In this document: one piece after another, positions 35,556-44,890 of the stretch
How the letters are laid out: each line of letters starts with the position of its first letter
Position numbering within the stretch: position 1 is the stretch's first letter
NCBI RefSeq assembly: GCF_021533215.1
Contig: NZ_JAJNKA010000002.1
Location: 423,001-487,000 of the forward strand
Origin: Portibacter lacus
GTDB lineage: Bacteria; Bacteroidota; Bacteroidia; Chitinophagales; Saprospiraceae
Direction: 5' to 3'
DNA length: 64,000 bases
The notes under the pieces: generated by a model
Told to the model about the DNA's origin: nothing
Seen by the model: the letters and a program-made list of their open reading frames with translations, nothing else
The model's database searches: none
Position numbers and translations under genes: made by a program

Positions 35556-36529
35556 ATTTGGGTAATCACTGAGCACTCAAGTACATAGGAAGTGCCTTCA
35601 TATCTAGGGACTGATGCTGGGTGCAGTCCTTCCACTTGTAATATTCCAGCTTTTAACGAATTCACCGCATTTACATCTGCTTGAAATAATATCACATCTC
35701 CCACTTTCACATTGGAAATAGAACCTCTTCCATCTGCAACCATATTTACACTCTCTAAAATGGAAGAAAGATCTGAAGGAGTTATTTCACTAAGTAACTT
35801 TCCTTCTTCAAGGCTAATTTTTTTAAACAGTGCACTATTCTCAAAGCTTAGTTCCGTATCAAGATTACCTGAAGCAAGTGACGTTATGTAAGCTGATTTA
35901 TTACCAGTATTAAAATAAAATACGATATCAATTTTCTTCTGAATAGCTACATTTTCTTCTGATAATGTACTAGAATTAGTCTTGATATCTGGATAAACAA
36001 CTCCTTCACTAGATGAAAGTGCATCGAAAAAAGTAGCATCTTTCGCGTATAGACTTATGTCATCATGGAACTGAACCTGAGGAACAACTCTAAGTGTTTT
36101 CTCAACTTCTACTTTTCCAGACTCATCGACAATCAGAACAGATATTATTGACTTATTAATTTCCTCTGGAATAATGTAGTCATATCTTACTTTAAATGAT
36201 TGTATCCCTGGCCGAACTGTTCCAAATCCATGATCAGCAAAAGGATCATCAAAACTTTCATCCGTAACATTGAAGCCAGATCCATTCTTTCCTTCATTAG
36301 ACGTCTGAATAATACAAGACTTAATATCAAAGTCAGAGTCCACACTAATTGAGAAACTGATCACTTCGCCTTCAGCTCCATTTTCAGGTCCTATACTTTC
36401 TACTACTAAAACTGCATCGGAATCTCCATACTCAGTTTCCAGACCTTCATCAACGAAGTCCAAACATGAGGAAAGGCTAACTATAAAAGCCGACATCAGT
36501 ATTGTAGATATTATAAAATTCAATTTCAT
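35552..36529 (-). CDS. SusE/SGBP-like surface lipoprotein of the SusC/D operon
   Basis: A 325-residue lipoprotein; lipobox FIVSLSSCLDF, Cys about residue 22, followed by acidic residues (LDFVDEGLETEYGDSD) suited to surface export of lipoproteins. The beta-rich body with Ig-like strands (ISFSISVDSDFDIKSCIIQTS) sits where SusE/SusF-type binding proteins are found, directly after susD (26-base gap) and overlapping the next gene by 4 bases. No specific family recognised; the role in ligand capture is inferred from position. Confidence 0.6.
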   Translation of the reverse strand: MKLNFIISTILMSAFIVSLSSCLDFVDEGLETEYGDSDAVLVVESIGPENGAEGEVISFSISVDSDFDIKSCIIQTSNEGKNGSGFNVTDESFDDPFADHGFGTVRPGIQSFKVRYDYIIPEEINKSIISVLIVDESGKVEVEKTLRVVPQVQFHDDISLYAKDATFFDALSSSEGVVYPDIKTNSSTLSEENVAIQKKIDIVFYFNTGNKSAYITSLASGNLDTELSFENSALFKKISLEEGKLLSEITPSDLSSILESVNMVADGRGSISNVKVGDVILFQADVNAVNSLKAGILQVEGLHPASVPRYEGTSYVLECSVITQI

Positions 36530-36555
36530 TTCTTATTAAGCTTTATCACTTTTTG

Positions 36556-38358
36556 TTATCGTTCGAACCAAAACATCGTGCTATAATGATCATTATACCA
36601 AGATTTAAAATTTACTCCTGAACCATTTATCGACTCTATTAATGGATAATCGGTGCTATATACTGGTTCTTGAAACAGCTCCATTTGTAAATCATTATTC
36701 TGGATGATCCACATTTTCGCCTCGTTTCTACTCTCATCACTGATAATAGGAACATCGAATCCATTAGCTCTCGCCTCTGCAACATTACCTGGATTATTAG
36801 CTATTTCAGAATCTGAATAGGCTGCTCTACTTGGAAATTTCGATCCACTTCCATTCGGTCCAAAGTTCTCCGCTCCAGAAGAAGCTCTTAATGGAGGAAG
36901 CATTGTTCTTCTATGGTCAAAATATGGTTCTATACCCAAGAAAAATGAGGCTAACCATTTCTGCTCAGCTATTAGTAGTAATTTATCACGACCACCTTGG
37001 TAGTCTACATCTGGCTGACTAATATATTCGCTAAAATCACTAACTCCTTCCGAACCAAATGCACCCTTATATCCATCTCCTGCATAATCCACACTATAAA
37101 AATCAAATGATGCCTGAATCGCTGCTTCATAATGCGATTGCGCATCTCCAGCAACAAATCCTCTTTCTATCGCTTCAGCAATAAAAAATTCTTGTTCTGA
37201 ATACAATGCGATCAATGTAGGAGTAGATGCTGATTCTATTAATGGCTGTCCAGTTACATCTTCTTTTCTAAAGAAATCTCCGAGTGCCGAAGCAAATGGA
37301 AATCCTCCATTCCAAAGTGTAGCATGAGCATTATCCGTTGTTATTCCATACATGTGACCCGCGTATTTTACCGGTCCAGGATTACTCGGAAGTATATGTG
37401 TTTCTGGATTGCTATGCACTTTTCTTACTGGCTTAGCAATAACAGGCAATCTTGGATCCTTTAGCGTAATTAATCTTTCTATAAACACATTGCTAAATGG
37501 TGCTTCTTCGATCTTCGCTTTACTGATCGTATATAAAACAGAAGGCCTTTCTACTGCATCATTTTTAAAAGTAGCGTTATCATCATTAGACTGCATGATC
37601 GGATAAGTTTCCTGATCATTTAATATTTCTTGGATGATCGCTTGTGCTTCTGCTGGAGCAGCATCTGCCATATACATCGCTAATCGTAATCTTAGTGTAT
37701 TAGAAAACTTCTTCCATTTCAACATGTCTCCCCTGAATACTAAGTCACTCTCAGCATTAATTGGTGCATCCTGACGCGTAATAATTTCTCCTGCATCTTT
37801 CAATTTTGCAAGAATTGCTGGATAGATATCAGCTTGTGAATCGTACTTGCTCAATAATGGTGGATCATCAGAAATGGGATCAAAATATGGAACATCACCA
37901 TATAAGTTCGTCACCATTGAAAAAGTATAAGACTCCCATATATCAGCAATTGCTTCATACCTAGTGTCTTGCGCTTTAATCGCAGCATTTCTGAGATTTT
38001 TCACTACTCTAATCGAGCTGTACATGGGTTGCCAGAATCCTGAATCATCAAAGGCATGCCACGACTTATGTCGATTACCTTGACTTAAACTTTTCGTCTT
38101 TCCATGATATTCACATACGGCTGGAATTACATTCCAAGCCAAATAATCATATCCGTCAACCGTGGACCAAAGCATTGGCACCATAAAAACGGAAGGATCG
38201 ATATCACTATCATTTCCAGACTCTAATAAACCATTCGGTGTATTAGGGTTTATATTAATATCCGGATCCCAAATATCACATGAGGTAAAACAAAAGAATA
38301 CCCCAAGTGCTAATAATTTCCAGTTTAATAATCCTCTATATATTGTATTTGATTTCAT
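36556..38358 (-). CDS. SusD/RagB-family outer-membrane nutrient-binding lipoprotein
   Basis: A 600-residue lipoprotein with lipobox CFTSCDIWDPDININPNTP; the D(I)N.NPN.P start is typical of the SusD-like 2 subgroup. TPR-like helices follow (LRNAAIKAQDTRYEAIADIWESYTF; VTNLYGDVPYFDPI), and the late QKWLASFFLGIEPYFDHRRT region is the family hallmark. It forms a lid on the SusC barrel. Its ATG shares one base with the SusC stop (TAATG), so the pair is translationally coupled. Confidence 0.9.
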   Translation of the reverse strand: MKSNTIYRGLLNWKLLALGVFFCFTSCDIWDPDININPNTPNGLLESGNDSDIDPSVFMVPMLWSTVDGYDYLAWNVIPAVCEYHGKTKSLSQGNRHKSWHAFDDSGFWQPMYSSIRVVKNLRNAAIKAQDTRYEAIADIWESYTFSMVTNLYGDVPYFDPISDDPPLLSKYDSQADIYPAILAKLKDAGEIITRQDAPINAESDLVFRGDMLKWKKFSNTLRLRLAMYMADAAPAEAQAIIQEILNDQETYPIMQSNDDNATFKNDAVERPSVLYTISKAKIEEAPFSNVFIERLITLKDPRLPVIAKPVRKVHSNPETHILPSNPGPVKYAGHMYGITTDNAHATLWNGGFPFASALGDFFRKEDVTGQPLIESASTPTLIALYSEQEFFIAEAIERGFVAGDAQSHYEAAIQASFDFYSVDYAGDGYKGAFGSEGVSDFSEYISQPDVDYQGGRDKLLLIAEQKWLASFFLGIEPYFDHRRTMLPPLRASSGAENFGPNGSGSKFPSRAAYSDSEIANNPGNVAEARANGFDVPIISDESRNEAKMWIIQNNDLQMELFQEPVYSTDYPLIESINGSGVNFKSWYNDHYSTMFWFER

Positions 38359-41300
38359 TAAAATTTCAAACTTAAATTAAACGAAATATTTCTAACAGAA
38401 GGAATTCCTCCTGAATCCAATCCTGGTATATTACCAGCCTGGTCAGATTTACTAAAGGTCTCTGCATCTACATTTGGCACCTTCGACCATAACGCCAAAT
38501 TTCTTACAACAACTCCCGCATTCACACCACTCAACTTCCATCTTTTAGTCATTTCTTGTGGAAATGAATACGAAAAGTTTAACTCTCTAATCTTTATATA
38601 ACTCGCATCGTAGATTACAGCTTCAGGTATTTCTGCATCCATCACATTCTCCCAATATTGCTGACCTGTTAATCCTCCAGAACTTAACCCAGAAGCGATT
38701 AATACTTCTCTCGTAAGCTTTTTATAACTCCCGTCATCATCTAGGTACATTCCATCAGGAACAATGTAATCTCTAGGAACTAAATTTCCGTTAGGGTCCA
38801 AGCCACCTAATAAGGTCGCTTCTGATAAACCTCTTATGTTCAAGTTGTAATTGGTTTCAGAATAGAATACACCTCCATATCTTACATCGACTAAGAATGA
38901 CAATCCAAAATTACCGTATTGGAAATCATTAATAATAGAACCCATCCAATCCGGATTGTAATTACCTATATATGCTTTTTCTCCTCTTTGTGTATCACCT
39001 GACTTGGTAAATAAAATCTCACCATTCGGAGCTCGCTGAAAAGACTTCCCATACATCGCTCCTCTTCTTTCCCCTAATTTATCCTCTACAAATAAATGCG
39101 TTGTTACACTTCTTGATAAGAATGCATCTGGATTCTCTGGATCGTATTCTTCCACTACCGATCGGTCCATAGACCAGTTCAAAGTAGCACTCCATGAAAA
39201 TTTCTTTTTTTCTATGATTCTACCATTCACCATTAATTCTACCCCTTGGCTTCTAATCTTTCCTGCATTTTTTAGAAAGTAATCATAACCTGTAGTAGGA
39301 GAAACTTCCACTCTTAAAATCTGATTCGAAGTCAATGAATTATAGTAAGTCGCATCTAACTGAATTCTGTTATTCCAGAATCTAATATCTGTTCCTACTT
39401 CCCAAGCGCTTGTAATTTCTGGTTTTAGATCTGGATTTGCTTTTGTACTACTTTGCTCAATCGATGCCACTCCGCCTTCTCCAGTTTTCCAGCTATAACC
39501 GTCTTGCAAAGCATAAGGCCCTGTATCATTACCTACTCTCGCAATTCCTCCTCTTAATTTCCAGAAACTGATGACTTTGGGTAGCGCAACCACTTCATGA
39601 ACCAGTCCACTCAAAGTAAAGGATGGATAGAAATAAGAATTATTGTCTATAGGCAGTGTACTTGACCAGTCATTTCTAGCAGTAACATCTAAGTATAGAA
39701 AATTCTTATAAGCGAAGTTGGCAAAACCATACAAGGAATTTAATTGCTTTTCTGAAAAGCCATTTCCAGTTGTTGGATAAACTCGTCTATTACCTAAATT
39801 ATAAATATCCGGTATCAGTAATTGATTTACATTACTCGAAATATTAGAACCATCTGTTCTTAAATGATTTCCACCAAAAGAAACAATTGCATTAAGGTCC
39901 TTGAAAATATTCATTTGGTATCGCGCAAGGAAGTCTGCATTCAACTCTCTACTTTTCCCTTGACTTGCCGAGAAAGAGCCAAATCTATTGTTTGTACCTA
40001 CGCTGCTAAATGCTTCTCTGTTATAATTCTCTGAATAACTTCTGTTTTGGCCGATTCTGCCCATAATAGATAACCTATCCGTAATCTGATAATTCACAGT
40101 AACATTCCCTAGTAACCTCAGATTATCATTGCTGTTTCTATTTTCATATTGCTCGAAGTAAGGATTATTATCGCTTGCTCTCCATTTTAATTGTTGTACC
40201 CCTTCTAATCCTGGAACCCAGTAATTTTTAAGTGCATCTATGTCTATATTTCTTGGATACAATCTAGGATCTTCGGATCTATTATTATCACTACGAGATT
40301 CTATATATTTTATATTCGCTCGTACGGTTATCTTATCAGTTAAGTTAAGACTAGAACCGAAATCTATCCGATCAGTTCCAATCCCTGTATTAGGAATAAT
40401 TCCCTTTTGTCTGATATTCGTATAGGATAATCTAAAGTCCCCTTTATCATTGGAACCATATACGGCAACATTGTTATTAAGAATTAAACCTGTCTGATAG
40501 AAATCTCTGACGTTATTTGGATATGCAACCCAAGGCTTGTAACCATTAAACTGTGGCCTATCTACTCCATCGAATTTAGGTCCCCAGTTGAGTCGAGAAT
40601 CATCATTAGAAATAGTTCCATCAGGCCAAGTTCCGTTATTTCCATCGAAGTATTTATACTGACCACCTGAACCTTGACCAAATTCATTTTGGTATGAAGG
40701 AAGTATAAATGGATTCTGAAAAGATGCATTCATATTCACTTCGAATCCTATTCTATCTTTTCCTCCGCCAGCACCTGACTTTGTCGTAATTAAGATAACT
40801 CCTGCTGCTGCTCTAGAACCATAAAGTGCCGCTGCTGCAGGACCTTTTAGCACAGAAACAGAGGCAACATCATCTGAAGCCACATCATTAGAACCACCAG
40901 GCACACCATCTATTACGAAAAGTGGTCCATTATTTCCCGCCAATGAGGTCTCACCTCTAATTACGATTCTAGCTCCTCCTCCTCCGAGACCACCGCCGCC
41001 TTGTGTAATATTTACACCTGCCACTTTTCCTGAAAGAGAATTAACCATATTCAGTTCTCTACTTTCACTTATAGATTCTCCATCTACTTCTTGTGTCGCA
41101 TAACCCAGTGATTTCTTTTCACGCTTCATCCCTAATGCGGTAATAACAACCTCATCCAACTCTAGAGATTCAGCCGTCATGACTACATCAATAATGGATT
41201 GCGTTCCTACCACTCTTTTTTCTTCGATATATCCTAGAAAATTATAAACAAGCGTATCGCCAATTGCACACTTAATTTCATAACTACCGTCAAAATCGGT

Positions 41301-41459
41301 TGCCGTTCCATTTCCCATCTTACCTACAGGATAAACGGTAACACCGATTAGCCCATCAGAATTCCCAGGCTCAGTTACGATTCCTTGTATTACCGTGTTT
41401 TGTCCATAAGAACATAAAACTCCAAGAAAAATAATCAAGGATGTGTATAAACTTTTCAT
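38358..41459 (-). CDS. SusC/RagA-family TonB-linked outer-membrane receptor
   Basis: About 1033 residues starting at ATG 41459 (MKSLYTSLIIFLGVLCSYGQ is the signal); the in-frame codons upstream do not add a better leader. A carboxypeptidase-like regulatory domain (VIQGIVTEPGNSDGLIGVTVYP) is followed by the SusC motif EVVITALGMKREKKSLGYA, the plug (NMVNSLSGKVAGVNITQGGG, RGETSLAGNNGPLFVIDGVP) and a ~700-residue beta-barrel ending NISFNLSLKF. It is the first gene of a five-gene operon: susC, susD, lipoprotein, two T9SS proteins. Confidence 0.95.
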   Translation of the reverse strand: MKSLYTSLIIFLGVLCSYGQNTVIQGIVTEPGNSDGLIGVTVYPVGKMGNGTATDFDGSYEIKCAIGDTLVYNFLGYIEEKRVVGTQSIIDVVMTAESLELDEVVITALGMKREKKSLGYATQEVDGESISESRELNMVNSLSGKVAGVNITQGGGGLGGGGARIVIRGETSLAGNNGPLFVIDGVPGGSNDVASDDVASVSVLKGPAAAALYGSRAAAGVILITTKSGAGGGKDRIGFEVNMNASFQNPFILPSYQNEFGQGSGGQYKYFDGNNGTWPDGTISNDDSRLNWGPKFDGVDRPQFNGYKPWVAYPNNVRDFYQTGLILNNNVAVYGSNDKGDFRLSYTNIRQKGIIPNTGIGTDRIDFGSSLNLTDKITVRANIKYIESRSDNNRSEDPRLYPRNIDIDALKNYWVPGLEGVQQLKWRASDNNPYFEQYENRNSNDNLRLLGNVTVNYQITDRLSIMGRIGQNRSYSENYNREAFSSVGTNNRFGSFSASQGKSRELNADFLARYQMNIFKDLNAIVSFGGNHLRTDGSNISSNVNQLLIPDIYNLGNRRVYPTTGNGFSEKQLNSLYGFANFAYKNFLYLDVTARNDWSSTLPIDNNSYFYPSFTLSGLVHEVVALPKVISFWKLRGGIARVGNDTGPYALQDGYSWKTGEGGVASIEQSSTKANPDLKPEITSAWEVGTDIRFWNNRIQLDATYYNSLTSNQILRVEVSPTTGYDYFLKNAGKIRSQGVELMVNGRIIEKKKFSWSATLNWSMDRSVVEEYDPENPDAFLSRSVTTHLFVEDKLGERRGAMYGKSFQRAPNGEILFTKSGDTQRGEKAYIGNYNPDWMGSIINDFQYGNFGLSFLVDVRYGGVFYSETNYNLNIRGLSEATLLGGLDPNGNLVPRDYIVPDGMYLDDDGSYKKLTREVLIASGLSSGGLTGQQYWENVMDAEIPEAVIYDASYIKIRELNFSYSFPQEMTKRWKLSGVNAGVVVRNLALWSKVPNVDAETFSKSDQAGNIPGLDSGGIPSVRNISFNLSLKF

Positions 41460-41810
41460 AAAAGTACAGTCATTAAATACTAAAATCACAAATTCAAAAT
41501 CTCAACAATATTAGTGCTATTCATTTAATAAGTCATATTCATTTTAATCCGCCATAAAACTGCAAAATTGAGATTTATACCCAATTCAGCAATAAAAATA
41601 TAATACGGTCTGATATTATTAATTTAGAATTAAAAAAGAACTAACTTAGAATTAACAAACTCTAATTTTGATAATCACAAATTAAAAAATGTAAATGTAA
41701 TGAGAATTATTGAATAAATATTATATTGCACCTAGTAATTATGTAGTACATATATACTTATTAATTTGCTGTGATATTGAATTAGCAGGTTATAGAACAA
41801 TAAATTTATT
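41460..41810. promoter_or_regulatory. Divergent promoter region between susC and TonB-receptor operons
   Basis: 351 AT-rich bases between two divergent outer-membrane operons. It contains the composite motif at 41723-41754 listed separately. No clear TAnnTTTG element and no small ORF were seen. Confidence 0.5.
41723..41754. promoter_or_regulatory. Composite motif shared with the GntR/GH28 intergenic region
   Basis: ATATTGCA, then 12 bases, then GTAGTACATA. At 57968-57999 the same two boxes recur with identical spacing (ATATTGCA-N12-GTAGGACATA), and 23 of 32 positions agree without gaps. Here ATGTAGTACAT (41741-41751) is a near-perfect palindrome. The site lies 57 bases before the TonB-receptor gene. 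It is a candidate GntR operator. Confidence 0.45.
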
Positions 41811-44800
41811 ATGGAAAAATTTCGAAACATGACTACAGTTGTCTCTCAATTGTTTAAATCAATCGCTCCTGTTTTTTGTCTAACATTCACAATACTTTTC
41901 TTAGGAGTAAACTCAACAATAGCGCAAAGCTCTGGTAATATTTCAGGAAAAGTTATAGATAAATCTTCTGGCGATGAACTTCCATTTGCAAATGTTTATT
42001 TGGAAGGAACAAGTTTTGGAGCAGCAACAGATGCCGAGGGGAAATACATTCTTTATCAAATTCCAGCTGGAGATTATAATTTAATCACCGCATATATTGG
42101 ATACAAAGAAATTTCCATGCCTGTTTCTGTTACTGCAGGTGGCGATGTCACCTTAAATATCGAACTAGATTATGCTGGAGTGGAAGGAGATGTGGTCGTA
42201 GTAACGGCTCAAGCTTCTGGGCAAATGGGTGCTATTAACCAGCAGTTAAATTCTAATACCATTAAGAATGTGGTTTCAGCAGATAAAATAAAAGATGTCC
42301 CTGATGGGAATGCTGCAGAATCCGTATCTAGATTACCAGGGATGTCGCTTGTAAGAAGTGGAGGAGAAGGACAGAAAGTCGCAGTTCGTGGTATTTCGCC
42401 AAAGTATAATGTGATGATGGTTAATGGCGTGAGAATGCAATCCACAGACCGAAATGATCGTAGTGTGGACCTAAATATGATTGCACCAAACATCCTAAGC
42501 GGAATAGAAGTTACTAAAGCTTTAACAGCTGATATGGATGCAGATGCAGTAGGTGGTACTGTAAATCTTAAAATCGGAAAGGCTGCTGAAGGACTTCAAG
42601 GCAACTTTTCCATGCAGAACGGCTATGGATCTTTAGCTGATACTTATGGGAATTATAGAGCAACTGGATTTCTTAGTAATCGTTTTTTCAATAATAAATT
42701 TGGAGTTCAAGTTTCTGGATTTTTAGACAATTTTAATAGAAATTCAGATGTACTAAGCGTCGGATATGCTTTAAATGAAGAAGCAGTATTAGAAGGAGGA
42801 TTTATTCCAGTCGATCTGGCACGTGTAAGCATAAGTGATAGAGTTACACAAAGACAGAGATTAGGTGGTAGTTTGGTTTTCGACTACCAATTTAAGAATG
42901 GATCCATCATAATGAATAACTTCGTCAGTAATCTTGCTCAACAACAGACCGTACAACAAAATTCTCTAGCCCTTGTCGGTAACCAATGGTCTGCATATGC
43001 ATCCGTCGGAGAGCAGAACAATACAGTAATAAGTAATGCTATTCAAGGCCAATTCGACTTTTCAATTTTCAGCTTAGACTTCTCTGTTTCTAATTCGATA
43101 TCAAATCAAAATGTTCCTGGAGACCTACAAATGAATGTCGGAATTGCACAAGCCGAATCAGGCTTCACAACTCCATCGCTGGAAGATCCGACAAAGGCAA
43201 CACCAAGTGAGTTGTTAAATGCTGCTGTAATCATAGAAGGACCGAATGCAAAAAGGATTCAAAGATTTACCACTTTACAAAGGGATGTTTCTGAACAAGC
43301 ACAAGAGGCCATGCTTAATTTAAATGTTCCTTTTAGCTTCTCGAAAACCATTTCAGGAAAGCTAAAATTCGGTGGTAAATATGTACGTAACTTTAGAGAC
43401 AATGATGAAACACTAAACTTTAGTCAACCTGACAGAAACTTTGTAGGGGAACAATTCGTGGTCGCCTTGAAAGATTCTTTATGGACAGATCTTGGCTTAG
43501 ATAACGTTGATAGGAATCTTGGAATAAGAGCTTCCTTGTTCGAACAACCTGATTACGACATCGGGGACTTTCTTTCTGGTGATGAAGGAATTAACAGCTT
43601 CTTCTATAAAGCTGATATCGGAAAGATGCAACGTTATGAAGAACTAGCAAAAAATAATGCTTCCTATGAAGAAGATATAAAAGGGTCTACTCAGTATGAT
43701 TATGACTACGAAAGAGGTTTATTTGCATTTTATACTATGGCAGAAGTGAACATTGGAAAATATGTAACGCTATTCCCTGGTATTAGATATGAAAACTTCA
43801 ACTTCAATTATAATTCAGCATTTACAGAAAGATTCGGTCCTAATCCTGTAGATTTCAGAAATGAACCATTGAGTGATGATAAAATTAAAGGAGCTAACTG
43901 GTTCCCACAATTACACCTAAGAGTAAAACCTACTGATTGGTTAGATATTCGATTCGCAAGCACTAAAAGTATAATATATCCTGATTATAGAGCAATTTCA
44001 CCTTATATGTATTACGATTCATATAGTGGTCCGAGTTTGGATTTAGGAAATACCTCCCTACAACCAGCAATTGCACAAAATTATGATATTTATGCTTCGA
44101 TTTTTCAGAACAAACTTGGATTAATCACAGCTGGATATTTCTATAAGGAGATCGATAACTTAATTGTTTCTTCGACTTTTAGAACCAAAGATCCAGAAAC
44201 GATTAATAATAGATTCGACTTAATACAAACACAACAAACAACAGTTAACACATGGATTAATTTAGATGCTACGTCTACCGTAAGTGGAGTAGAACTAGAC
44301 TGGCAAACCAATTTTTGGTATCTGCCATCATTCTTGAAAGGAATCGTAGTGAGTATTAATTATACAAAAATCACCTCTTCGACAAGCTATCCATTTCAGA
44401 CATCCGTTAAGCAAGGCACTGGTCCATTCGCGAAAACTGTATTTGTAGATTCCACCCGAACAGGTAGAATGCCTAATCAGCCGGATGATATATTCAACTT
44501 TACATTGGGTTATGATATAGGAGGTTTTTCAGCTCGATTATCTTATGTATATACTGACAATGTTCTCGTCGAAGTCAACAGAACTTACGATGAGCTAGAT
44601 TCCTATACAGCAGCTTATAAACGTTGGGATTTTACAGCTTACCAGAAACTACCTTGGCTTAATGGACAACTTCAGTTGTATCTGAATGTCAACAATATAA
44701 CGAACACAGCTGATCGCTCATTCACCAGTACATTGCAAAAACTTTCGTCATTGGAATATTATGGCAGAACAATGGATTTAGGACTTCGATATAAGTTTGC

Positions 44801-44816
44801 AAAAACTAAGGAGTAA
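41811..44816 (+). CDS. TonB-dependent outer-membrane receptor, copy A
   Basis: A 1001-residue receptor. A signal (ending NSTIAQ) is followed by a carboxypeptidase-like domain (NISGKVIDKSSGDELPFANVYLEG), then a plug of the TonB type found in Xanthomonas/Caulobacter-like receptors (NVVSADKIKDVPDGNAAESVSRLPGMSL; VDLNMIAPNILSGIEVTKALTADMDADAVGG), then a ~750-residue barrel. It lacks the SusC hallmark and has no SusD partner. It should import a ligand too large for porins, energised by TonB. A close paralog lies at 52173, and each is followed by a beta-helix T9SS protein. Confidence 0.9.
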   Translation: MEKFRNMTTVVSQLFKSIAPVFCLTFTILFLGVNSTIAQSSGNISGKVIDKSSGDELPFANVYLEGTSFGAATDAEGKYILYQIPAGDYNLITAYIGYKEISMPVSVTAGGDVTLNIELDYAGVEGDVVVVTAQASGQMGAINQQLNSNTIKNVVSADKIKDVPDGNAAESVSRLPGMSLVRSGGEGQKVAVRGISPKYNVMMVNGVRMQSTDRNDRSVDLNMIAPNILSGIEVTKALTADMDADAVGGTVNLKIGKAAEGLQGNFSMQNGYGSLADTYGNYRATGFLSNRFFNNKFGVQVSGFLDNFNRNSDVLSVGYALNEEAVLEGGFIPVDLARVSISDRVTQRQRLGGSLVFDYQFKNGSIIMNNFVSNLAQQQTVQQNSLALVGNQWSAYASVGEQNNTVISNAIQGQFDFSIFSLDFSVSNSISNQNVPGDLQMNVGIAQAESGFTTPSLEDPTKATPSELLNAAVIIEGPNAKRIQRFTTLQRDVSEQAQEAMLNLNVPFSFSKTISGKLKFGGKYVRNFRDNDETLNFSQPDRNFVGEQFVVALKDSLWTDLGLDNVDRNLGIRASLFEQPDYDIGDFLSGDEGINSFFYKADIGKMQRYEELAKNNASYEEDIKGSTQYDYDYERGLFAFYTMAEVNIGKYVTLFPGIRYENFNFNYNSAFTERFGPNPVDFRNEPLSDDKIKGANWFPQLHLRVKPTDWLDIRFASTKSIIYPDYRAISPYMYYDSYSGPSLDLGNTSLQPAIAQNYDIYASIFQNKLGLITAGYFYKEIDNLIVSSTFRTKDPETINNRFDLIQTQQTTVNTWINLDATSTVSGVELDWQTNFWYLPSFLKGIVVSINYTKITSSTSYPFQTSVKQGTGPFAKTVFVDSTRTGRMPNQPDDIFNFTLGYDIGGFSARLSYVYTDNVLVEVNRTYDELDSYTAAYKRWDFTAYQKLPWLNGQLQLYLNVNNITNTADRSFTSTLQKLSSLEYYGRTMDLGLRYKFAKTKE

Positions 44817-44890
44817 TAAGAATAGTTGGATTCGAGCACAAAACTCACGTCCATCGAATAAAAATATTTAACAATAAAAAACGAGTAATT

